Origin: Streptomyces albireticuli | Lineage (GTDB): Bacteria > Actinomycetota > Actinomycetes > Streptomycetales > Streptomycetaceae | Length of the DNA: 64,000 bases | Direction of reading: 5' to 3' | Assembly (NCBI RefSeq): GCF_021228125.1 | Contig: NZ_JAJQQS010000023.1 | Coordinates: 62,001 to 126,000, forward strand | Shown here: positions 57,884-64,000 of the stretch, piece by piece | Position numbering within the stretch: the stretch's first letter is position 1 | How the letters are laid out: every line of letters starts with the position of its first letter | The notes under the pieces: model-generated | The model's database searches: none | The model's input: the letters and a program-made list of their open reading frames with translations, nothing else | What the model was told of the DNA's origin: nothing | Program-made: the position numbers and the translations under genes

Positions 57884-58445
57884 GCTGCGCTCCGGGCCGG
57901 TGGTAACGGCCCGATGCTTCTCCCTGCCGATCGCCGCATTGGCGGCCGCATTGATTCTGACGGGATGCTCACTGGTGAACAGCGACAGCGGCAAGCTCGG
58001 CTACGAGCCGGAAGTACGCGCGGTCGAGCCGGCCGAGGACGAGGTCAACGCGATCTCCAGTCAGCTGCTCGACTGGATGGGCGTCAAAGGCAAGGTCACC
58101 GAATCGGGAGCGATGGCCGGTACCTGTGACGCCGTGGACCCGGACTTCCAGACGCACTATTCCGTGGAGCACCCCTGGTCCGTCTACGACCTGACGTCCG
58201 GGACGTTCGAGCAGGCCATGCAGAACCTCCGCGAGAAACTGCCGCAGAACGGCTGGGAGATCACCAGCGACGGCCTGACGAAGTCCCAGGCACGGAATCC
58301 CGAGATCGTGGCCGTCAACCGCGAGACCCACCACGGGGTCCGCATCGAGTGGGCCAGGAGCCGGTCCGGGAAACTGCCGAAGCTGATCACGGTCGACGTC
58401 GGCTCCCGCTGCTACAAGGCCCCCAAGGGCACCAAACTCGGCTGA
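57876..58445 (+). CDS. Lipoprotein of the type VII-like trio
   Basis: A 189-residue lipoprotein. The signal has the lipobox LILTGC with Cys about 29 from the TTG start at 57876, which is favoured by AAAGAGG upstream and its overlap with the preceding gene. The mature part is a compact beta/alpha domain with SVYDLTSGTFEQAMQNLREK and LPKLITVDVGSRCYKAPKGT. It may hold or regulate the DUF1023 hydrolase at the membrane. No named domain was recognised. Confidence 0.78.
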   Translation: MSELRSGPVVTARCFSLPIAALAAALILTGCSLVNSDSGKLGYEPEVRAVEPAEDEVNAISSQLLDWMGVKGKVTESGAMAGTCDAVDPDFQTHYSVEHPWSVYDLTSGTFEQAMQNLREKLPQNGWEITSDGLTKSQARNPEIVAVNRETHHGVRIEWARSRSGKLPKLITVDVGSRCYKAPKGTKLG

Positions 58446-58476
58446 CCCCGGTCGGCCCGCTCCGGACCGCCGCACA

Positions 58477-60111
58477 CTAGGGCCGTTCGGCCGCCTCGCG
58501 TCGCAGGTGCTGGAGGCGCGCCTCGAAGTTGGTGTGGGCCGACCTCGGCGGCTGCGGCACCGGTACCGCCTGCGGCGGCATGGGCGGCGGCATGGGCGGC
58601 GCCCCCGGCGGCAGGAAGTGCGGCGGTACCGGTGCGGGAACGTCCGGCGCGGACCACGCCCGGTGCTCCGTGGCGAGCACCGTCATCAGCTCGTCGCCGA
58701 ACCCCAGCCCCGCCGCGTAGTCGTCCGCGCGGAACTCCGCGCGGCGGTGCAGCCAGGCGATGAGCACCGGGGCGGCGACGAGGGGCAGGACGAGCCACCA
58801 CATCGACTCCTGGAAGGTGAGGATGTAGAGGAACTGGAGGAGCAGCAGCGTGAGACAGCCGCCGCAGGCCACGTTCGCCTTGCTCTTCGACCGCAGCAGA
58901 CGGGCCAGACCGGTCCGGATCCACCGCCAGATCGTCCGGGCCGGCAGCGCGTACCAGTCGGCGAGCATGCCCGCCCAGGTGTGGCCGCCCACGTGGTGGC
59001 CCAGTTCGTGGGCGAGCACCGCCGCCAGCTGGGAGTTGGGTAAGCGGTCCATCGCGTGGCGGGTCACCGCGACGATGTGGCCGGCCGCGGCGGTCGCGTT
59101 CAGTTCGGCGCGTTCCTGCACCCATAGTTCGTAGGTGCTCCGACTCACCCCGGCGCGGCGGGTCACCTCCGCCCACACCGCGCCCAGGCGGTGCGCCTCC
59201 TCCGGTGTGGGGCGTCGCATGCCCAGCAGGTACCGGGCGATGGCGGCTTCGGCGGGGCGGTGGAAGACCAGGGGACCGGACAGCAGCCAGGCCGCGGCCA
59301 TGATCAGCCCGAGGGCGGCGTTGACGAGCGAGAACGCGAAGAAGACCACGGAGAGGCTGATCAGCGCCACCGGGAGGCTCATCACCAACTGGGCGAGGGA
59401 GGCGCCGTCCACGCCGCGCTGATGCGCCTTGAGGTGCTTGCGTCCCGATTGCAGGGTCAGGTCGTCGTGGTGCGGATGAGGAGCAGTGGCGGGTGGGGTC
59501 GGCGGTGCCTCTGGGTGGGGAGGGGGTGCCGCTGCCGGTGTCCGGGCCGCGGGGGTGTTCGTACCCAGGTCCTCGCCCGGGTAAGGAGGCTCGTCGCCGG
59601 GGTAGGCGGGTGGTTCGGTGTCGTTCGGGTAGGGCTGGGGTGCCGTGTCGCCCGGGTACGCCGGTGGTGGCACATCGCCGGGGTAGGAGGGTGGTTCGCC
59701 AGGGTCCGGATACGCCGGCGGTACCGTCGCACGTGGATACGCCGGCGGCGCCATCTCGCCCGGGTGCGAGGGCGGTGCCGCTTCCTCCGGGTACGCGGGC
59801 GGTCGTACCGTCTCCGGGTACGGCTGAGATGTCGCCGCACCCGGGTACGCCGGGTTCGTCGCCTCGCCCGGGTACGGGGGCGGTGTCCCTTCACCCGGGT
59901 ACACCGGAGACGCCCCCTCGCCCGGGTACACGGGCGGTGCCTCCACACCCTCCACTCCCGGATACGGGGGCGGTACGCTGCCGTCGACCGCGTACCCGTA
60001 CGGTGCCGGCTCCGTACGCTCGGGCATCGTCGGATACGGCGGCGGATCCTGCGGCAGGGGAGTCGGCAAGGGCGGCGTGGCAGGCGGGTCGTGGCGGTTC
60101 TGGTCGGGCAT
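58477..60111 (-). CDS. M48-family membrane metalloprotease with proline-rich repeat tail
   Basis: A 544-residue protein. Residues 1-220 are a Pro/Tyr/Gly-rich disordered region with about 13 copies of a PPAYPG(E/D)-like unit. Two or three hydrophobic segments follow (LAQLVMSLPVALISLSVVFF, AALGLIMAAAWLLSG). The M48 catalytic domain carries HELGHH (His368, Glu369, His372), with the third ligand in RRAEFRADDYAAG. More membrane segments lie between them (CGGCLTLLLLQFLYILTF, MWWLVLPLVAAPVLIAWL). It is the last gene of a minus-strand run and follows the PycTM-like gene by 54 bp. HtpX-like quality control or activation by an effector are both possible. Confidence 0.85.
   Translation of the reverse strand: MPDQNRHDPPATPPLPTPLPQDPPPYPTMPERTEPAPYGYAVDGSVPPPYPGVEGVEAPPVYPGEGASPVYPGEGTPPPYPGEATNPAYPGAATSQPYPETVRPPAYPEEAAPPSHPGEMAPPAYPRATVPPAYPDPGEPPSYPGDVPPPAYPGDTAPQPYPNDTEPPAYPGDEPPYPGEDLGTNTPAARTPAAAPPPHPEAPPTPPATAPHPHHDDLTLQSGRKHLKAHQRGVDGASLAQLVMSLPVALISLSVVFFAFSLVNAALGLIMAAAWLLSGPLVFHRPAEAAIARYLLGMRRPTPEEAHRLGAVWAEVTRRAGVSRSTYELWVQERAELNATAAAGHIVAVTRHAMDRLPNSQLAAVLAHELGHHVGGHTWAGMLADWYALPARTIWRWIRTGLARLLRSKSKANVACGGCLTLLLLQFLYILTFQESMWWLVLPLVAAPVLIAWLHRRAEFRADDYAAGLGFGDELMTVLATEHRAWSAPDVPAPVPPHFLPPGAPPMPPPMPPQAVPVPQPPRSAHTNFEARLQHLRREAAERP
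59560..60040 (-). repeat. Degenerate tandem repeat encoding PPAYPG(E/D) units
   Basis: About 13 units of 24-36 bp, each built around CCxGCxTACCCGGGCGA, encode the repetitive N-terminal tail of the M48 protease. The variable spacing shows coding repeats, not a CRISPR array. Confidence 0.7.
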
Positions 60112-60165
60112 GGGCGTACTTCTCCTGATCGGGAGTCAATTCCTAAGGCGGGCGGCGGCGGTCGG

Positions 60166-60783
60166 TCAGCCGACCAGGAGCGCGCCCGGCAGCAGCACCA
60201 TCGCCGCCGTGAAGCCGGCCATGCCCGTGCGCAGCCACCGGTACTTGTGGGCGACGATCCGGCTGTTCTCCGTGAGTGCCATGAGGAGCGCGGCCACGGG
60301 AGCCCGCTCGGTCTCCCGCAGGGCCTCCTCCAGGGCCGTCGGTCCCTGGCGTGCCGCGCCGTGGATGTCGGCGAAGTGGGTGAGGGGCAGGCCGGGGCGC
60401 CACCCGCGCGCCCGGTAGCGCGGTATCACCGTCATCAGCAGCGAGAGCAGCGAGCCGACGAAGCAGACCGCGCCCGCCCACCAGAGCACCTCGCCGAGCA
60501 CCGAGAGGGAGCCCGGCTGCCAGCCCCGTACGGCGAGCACCCCGACGAGCGCGGACGCGGCCATGCCCTGCGCGGCCACCAGCACGGAACCCTTGGTGTC
60601 GGCCCGGGCCGCCTCCTGACGCAGCTCCGCGAGGAGCCGTTCGGCCGTGCGCGGCGCGGTGCCGGCGGGCGGTGCCGGATCGGAAGGTCCCGAGTTGGAA
60701 GGTCCCGGGTTGGAAGATCCCGGGTTGGTGGGTCCTGGGTTGGAAGGTCCCGGGTTGGTGGGCTCCGGGGCTCCGGTGGTCAC
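60166..60783 (-). CDS. PycTM-like (Pycsar effector family) two-helix membrane protein
   Basis: A 205-residue protein. Residues 1-35 form a low-complexity tail of NPGPS repeats. The main part carries TAERLLAELRQEAARADTKG, two hydrophobic helices (GMAASALVGVLAVRG and LWWAGAVCFVGSLLSLLMTV), HFADIHGAARQG and LTENSRIVAHKYRWLRTGMA, then a last helix. This matches the DUF5706/PycTM pattern: A-D-T-K near the first helix and the SRIxxxKYRxLR block. PycTM proteins are membrane effectors that respond to cyclic pyrimidine nucleotides in Pycsar defence. No cyclase is visible nearby. GTG 60783 overlaps the preceding stop (GTGA). Confidence 0.68.
   Translation of the reverse strand: MTTGAPEPTNPGPSNPGPTNPGSSNPGPSNSGPSDPAPPAGTAPRTAERLLAELRQEAARADTKGSVLVAAQGMAASALVGVLAVRGWQPGSLSVLGEVLWWAGAVCFVGSLLSLLMTVIPRYRARGWRPGLPLTHFADIHGAARQGPTALEEALRETERAPVAALLMALTENSRIVAHKYRWLRTGMAGFTAAMVLLPGALLVG
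60681..60770 (-). repeat. Six tandem 15-bp repeats encoding NPGPS
   Basis: The unit on + is close to TGGAAGGTCCCGGGT, repeated six times with few changes. It codes for the (NPGPS)n tail at the N-terminus of the PycTM-like protein and is likely to vary in copy number. Confidence 0.8.
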
Positions 60784-62057
60784 CGGTCGGCGGGCGGGGT
60801 CGAGGTCCGGTACCCGAAGACGGGGCCCGCGTCGTGCGCGGCGGCACCGTTCGCGGGGGCCCGCGGCGGAGCGGCGGGCCGCGGTGGCACCCCGTCGACC
60901 GGGGCCCGCGGCGGAGCGTCCGCCGGTACGGCGCCGTCCTCCGCCGGCTCCGCACGCTCCTCGGGCACCTCGTCCGGCAGCGGGCCCGCCGCACCCTCCA
61001 CCGACCGCACGCCGTCCGGCGCCGAGAGCGGCAGCTTGGCGCTGAGGACCTCCCGGATCACGTTCGCCGCCAGCCTGCGCGGCTCGTCCAGCTGGTGCTC
61101 CTCCAGACCGCCCGGCCCCCCGCCGAGCGCCTGGAGCGCGACCTGGAGCTGGCTCTGCATCGCCCGCAGCTGGTCCTCCCGCAGGTTCTCCATGATCAGA
61201 CGCGCGTCCTCCGGGTGCTGCGCGAGCTGGAAGGCCATGGCCGTCGGGCCGCCGCGCTCCATGTAGTGCGCGTAGTACCGGACTTTCTGTGCCTCGATCT
61301 CCTGGAGCTCCAGCTCCTGCCGGCCCTGGATCATCCGCCGCTCGTGGCCCAGGTTCTGGCCCCGCAGTTCGACGCGGTGCTGGTGCTCGCTCTGGGCGAG
61401 CGCCCGCTCCGCCGCCAGTTCGTCCTCCCGCATGAGCAGGGCGTGCCGGGGGTCGAGCTTCCGCCGCGCGAACTCGATGTCGCGCAGCTCCCGCTCGTGG
61501 GCGAGGGACGCCTCGTCCCGGCGGATCTGGATGCCGCACCGGACGTGCAGGCCGGCCGCCACGCCCAGCGGCCCGGCGTCGGCGAGCGCCTGCTGCGCGG
61601 CCTTCTCCGCCGCCGCGCTGTCCTCCATCGCGTACCCGCGCAGCACGGGACGTACGGCGTCGTCGACGAGGCGCCGCACCAGAGCGGGGACATCGCGCTC
61701 TCCACTGGCGACGAACGCCGCGGGCGTCAGCACCTGCCAGCTGCAGCTCACCGACACCTCGAAGAGGAAGGCGTCGTTGCTGCCGGGCAGCGCGAGGACG
61801 GTGTCCGCCTCGTGCAGCCCCATGTCCACCTCGTACACGCTGGTCCAGCGGCGGGTGGCCACCTCGGTGCGGCTCGGGCGGTTCGGTGGCAGGTAGGTGT
61901 CGAGCCCGCCCTGGGCCGTGGTGAAGACGAGGGCGTAGTCGATGCGCGTGCTGCGCAGCGGCTTGAAGCGCGACAGCTCCTGGATCGTGACGACCGGGTC
62001 GACGAGCTGCGTGTGGCGGTTCGCGTCCTGCTGCCACTGGGGCTGCTGGCTCATCAT
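60780..62057 (-). CDS. SPFH/band-7-like protein with coiled coil
   Basis: A 425-residue protein. Residues about 20-150 resemble an SPFH domain (ALVFTTAQGGLDTYLPPNRP, LPGSNDAFLFEVSVSCSWQV, then LVRRLVDDAVRPVLRGYAME). A long coiled coil follows at about 170-290 (ERELRDIEFARRKLDPRHAL, RRMIQGRQELELQEIEAQKV). The C-terminal 100 residues are acidic and Pro-rich (PDEVPEERAEPAEDGAVPAD). No transmembrane helix is seen. SPFH proteins form ring or lattice scaffolds at membranes and often hold proteases. The stop overlaps the PycTM-like start by four bases, so the two are probably produced together. Confidence 0.7.
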   Translation of the reverse strand: MMSQQPQWQQDANRHTQLVDPVVTIQELSRFKPLRSTRIDYALVFTTAQGGLDTYLPPNRPSRTEVATRRWTSVYEVDMGLHEADTVLALPGSNDAFLFEVSVSCSWQVLTPAAFVASGERDVPALVRRLVDDAVRPVLRGYAMEDSAAAEKAAQQALADAGPLGVAAGLHVRCGIQIRRDEASLAHERELRDIEFARRKLDPRHALLMREDELAAERALAQSEHQHRVELRGQNLGHERRMIQGRQELELQEIEAQKVRYYAHYMERGGPTAMAFQLAQHPEDARLIMENLREDQLRAMQSQLQVALQALGGGPGGLEEHQLDEPRRLAANVIREVLSAKLPLSAPDGVRSVEGAAGPLPDEVPEERAEPAEDGAVPADAPPRAPVDGVPPRPAAPPRAPANGAAAHDAGPVFGYRTSTPPADR

Positions 62058-62190
62058 GGTGTTGCTGCTCCTTGGGACGGTTCGGTTCGGTGCGGCGGGG
62101 AGCCGTGGAGATCACGGACCGGGACGGGCGGGCACGCGCGGTCGGCCGACGCCCGGGCGACGGAGCCGGTGGGCGTGGGGATCGGCCGGT

Positions 62191-64000
62191 CTACGGCACG
62201 GGACGGGGCGCCGGAGCGGTCCACGCGTACGGCGGGAACAGGGTTCCGCGCAGCCGGAGGGCCACGGCGAGCGGTGCCGGGTCCCCTCCGTCGCGCAGGT
62301 TCTCCAGCAGGTAGGCGAGCCGCTTCGTGTCCTCGACCGACACCGTCAGAAGGGGCAGCAGCTCGACGAGGGCGCGCTCGGCCTCCGGGTCGTCCCCGGC
62401 CGCCCGGACCCAGCGGCGCATGGCCTCCAGGCCGGACCCGGAGCACAGAGGGTCGTTGAGCACGCTCCGCCACAGGGCGGCGAGCGACTGCCGGAGCAGC
62501 CCGCCGGGGGTGCCGGCCGCCGCCTCCGCGCGGCCGAACAGATCGAGGAGGAGAGGGCGGCCGGTGCCGTCGGCGCCGTCCGTGGGGCCGCAGGCGTGGA
62601 CGACGGCGCGCAGGACGAAGTCCCGGGCCGCGCCGCCGCGCGTCAGGGGTACCAGCGCGGGCCACAGCTCGGTCGCCGCGCCACCGGCCTCGCAGGCGCC
62701 CGCGTCCTGCCCGGCCGCGAGCAGCAAGGTGGCCGCGGACTGGGCGAGTTCGTCGAGCTCCTCCGGCCAGGTGCGGACCGGGCCGCCCCGGGCGTCCATG
62801 GCGCGCGCCGCCTCCAGGAGCGCCTCGACGGCCTCCCGGGGGAAGGCGTCCCCGACGAGGGCGTACGTGCGCACCGCCGCCCGGCGCAGCCGGTGGTCGT
62901 TCGTCGTGCACCAGCTCCGCAGGATGCGCGGGACGTGCGGGGCGCCCAGGTGGTGGGCGAGGGCGAGCGCGTTTGCCGCGGCCAGCCGGGCGCGCGGCCG
63001 CCGTTCGAGGGCCCAGGGCCGGATGAGCAGGGCCATGGTCGAGGGCAGGTCGGTCTGCGCCAGTACCGCCGCCGTGGACGCGGCCCGGGTGCGGACGACG
63101 GCCCGGGGGTCGTCCGCGAGCCGGCGCAGCCAGGCCACGAGGGCGGGGCGGGACGACGGGTGGCCGGTCCAGACCTCACGGAGCAGGGTGATGGCCGTGA
63201 GCGGGTCGCGGAACTGCACCTTCGTCTGGAGCACCGGGCCCCATTCGGTCTCCTCGGCCTCCTGGTAGCGGTCCGCCCGCGCGTGCTCCACGCGCTGGGC
63301 GCTGGAGGTGCCGAAGACGGGGATGCGGGCCGGTTCGCCGGGGTTCTCGATGCGCTGGAGGTAGCCGAAGAGGACGTCGCTCAGCTCGGCGGTGAGGGGG
63401 TAGGGGGCCTCGTCGAAGGTGGCGAGGGCGATCAGGAACGCCTTGTCGTGGAGGCTCTGTTCCGTGCTGTCGAACCACTCCCGCACCTGTCGTTCGGCCG
63501 CGTAGTGGCCGAAGCCGGCGAGGGCCGTCAGGGAGAGGGCCCCCTGGGCGTACTCGGCGATCCGGTCGGCGAAACGGGCCAGTTCCGCCACGGGCCTGCG
63601 GTGCCCGAGCACCGACCGCACCTCGGCACGCGCGAGGAGGTCGTCGATGTCGTGGCCGGCCAGGTCCTTGTGGCGCAGGTGGCCGCGGAGCAGGGCGGCG
63701 GGCTCCGGGGGCCGCCACGCCACGTGCCCGTCGTCGCCGTGCACGACGGGGTGCGGTCCGACGACGATGACGAGGTGACCGCCGACCGCGTGCAGTCGCT
63801 CGCTCAGGGCGCGCAAGTGGTGCTCGCGCAGCGGTCGTTCGGCGGTGGTGGGGAAGTCGGCGACGAGATGTCCGCATCCCTCGCGTAACTCCCCGGTCAG
63901 ACGGCCGGGGGAGAGGGCCGGGTCCAGGGCGCGGTAGGCGGTCCCGCCCACGGCGCGCAGCAGCATGAGGGCCGCGGCCCGGCGGCCGGTCGTCGCGGGG
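62191..64000 (-). CDS. ATPase/helical-repeat protein, 5' end beyond the window
   Basis: The frame is open to the right edge, so the start is not visible; at least 603 residues are seen. The upstream residues TTGRRAAALMLLRAVGG look like the end of a P-loop (GxxTTGRRA) in which Lys is replaced by Arg, as in many degenerate STAND-like ATPases of Streptomyces. HLVIVVGPHPVVHGDD is a likely Walker B/sensor strand. From about residue 230 on, Ala/Leu-rich helical pairs (ALVAWLRRLADDPRAVVRTR, LRRAAVRTYALVGDAFPREA) resemble HEAT repeats. It precedes the SPFH-like gene by 133 bp on the same strand and is probably its operon partner. Confidence 0.7.
   Translation of the reverse strand, partial: PATTGRRAAALMLLRAVGGTAYRALDPALSPGRLTGELREGCGHLVADFPTTAERPLREHHLRALSERLHAVGGHLVIVVGPHPVVHGDDGHVAWRPPEPAALLRGHLRHKDLAGHDIDDLLARAEVRSVLGHRRPVAELARFADRIAEYAQGALSLTALAGFGHYAAERQVREWFDSTEQSLHDKAFLIALATFDEAPYPLTAELSDVLFGYLQRIENPGEPARIPVFGTSSAQRVEHARADRYQEAEETEWGPVLQTKVQFRDPLTAITLLREVWTGHPSSRPALVAWLRRLADDPRAVVRTRAASTAAVLAQTDLPSTMALLIRPWALERRPRARLAAANALALAHHLGAPHVPRILRSWCTTNDHRLRRAAVRTYALVGDAFPREAVEALLEAARAMDARGGPVRTWPEELDELAQSAATLLLAAGQDAGACEAGGAATELWPALVPLTRGGAARDFVLRAVVHACGPTDGADGTGRPLLLDLFGRAEAAAGTPGGLLRQSLAALWRSVLNDPLCSGSGLEAMRRWVRAAGDDPEAERALVELLPLLTVSVEDTKRLAYLLENLRDGGDPAPLAVALRLRGTLFPPYAWTAPAPRPVP

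Noticed and set aside
59560..60040. CRISPR-like array of short repeats
   Set aside because: Units are degenerate, variable in length and in frame within the M48 protease gene; spacers are not unique sequences.
60166..60783. A complete Pycsar defence system
   Set aside because: Only a PycTM-like effector is recognisable; no uridylate/cytidylate cyclase gene is within the window.

Overview
The window is very GC-rich actinobacterial chromosome, almost certainly Streptomyces: frequent GTG/TTG starts, GTGA/ATGA start-stop overlaps, Tat and lipoprotein signals, and a complete pentalenolactone-type terpenoid cluster. No rRNA, tRNA or CRISPR array was recognised. The left edge cuts an exporter-like gene and the right edge cuts an ATPase/helical-repeat gene.

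Region 1 (1-3.1 kb): an MFS exporter tail, a MerR regulator, a Tat-exported protein of unknown role and a TMEM175-type channel. Region 2 (3.4-15.1 kb): the pentalenolactone cluster, all on +, in the order penM (P450), penH (Fe/2OG hydroxylase), MFS efflux pump, penF (SDR), penE (Baeyer-Villiger monooxygenase), penD (Fe/2OG desaturase/epoxidase), a farnesyl diphosphate synthase, penA (pentalenene synthase), penI (P450) and a ferredoxin. Family-specific active-site residues are visible in PenA, PenH and PenM, so the expected product is pentalenolactone itself. The insensitive GAPDH (gap1) and MarR-type regulator usually found beside this cluster are not here.

Region 3 (15.2-18.6 kb): a MerR regulator, a stand-alone molybdopterin protein, and a zinc alcohol dehydrogenase whose 5' end is lost exactly where a divergent TetR gene begins. 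Region 4 (18.9-33.7 kb): a tight, poorly characterised operon. It holds a ComEC-type metallo-beta-lactamase-fold hydrolase, three giant proteins (1806, 809 and 1220 aa; the first has a DUF6603-like part and a C-terminal beta-propeller), a fibre-like protein and a glycine-rich protein resembling phage tail-fibre tips. This is the best candidate for an undescribed system. Region 5 (33.8-41.5 kb): cupin, FAD/Rieske oxidoreductase, DUF3533 membrane protein, secreted transglycosylase-like protein, DUF4232 protein, a secreted peptidyl-arginine deiminase and a GNAT acetyltransferase.

Region 6 (41.7-53.8 kb): a collagen-to-hydroxyproline utilisation module. It comprises a secreted M9 collagenase, remnants of a dipeptide ABC transporter and of a TnpB gene, aminopeptidase P, a three-subunit hydroxyproline dehydrogenase set, a pyrroline-hydroxycarboxylate deaminase, hydroxyproline 2-epimerase, a semialdehyde dehydrogenase and an FCD-type GntR regulator. 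A motif close to ATGTGAAATnnTAC occurs before the collagenase, the aminopeptidase, the catabolic operon and the regulator, suggesting one regulon.

Region 7 (53.8-64 kb): an orphan HslV/proteasome-like Ntn hydrolase, a cyclotransferase-SGNH fusion, a type VII-like secreted hydrolase trio behind a 28-bp palindrome, and a minus-strand operon of ATPase/helical-repeat protein, SPFH-like protein, PycTM-like membrane protein and M48 metalloprotease with a proline-rich repeat tail. The last resembles a conflict/defence or membrane-stress module.
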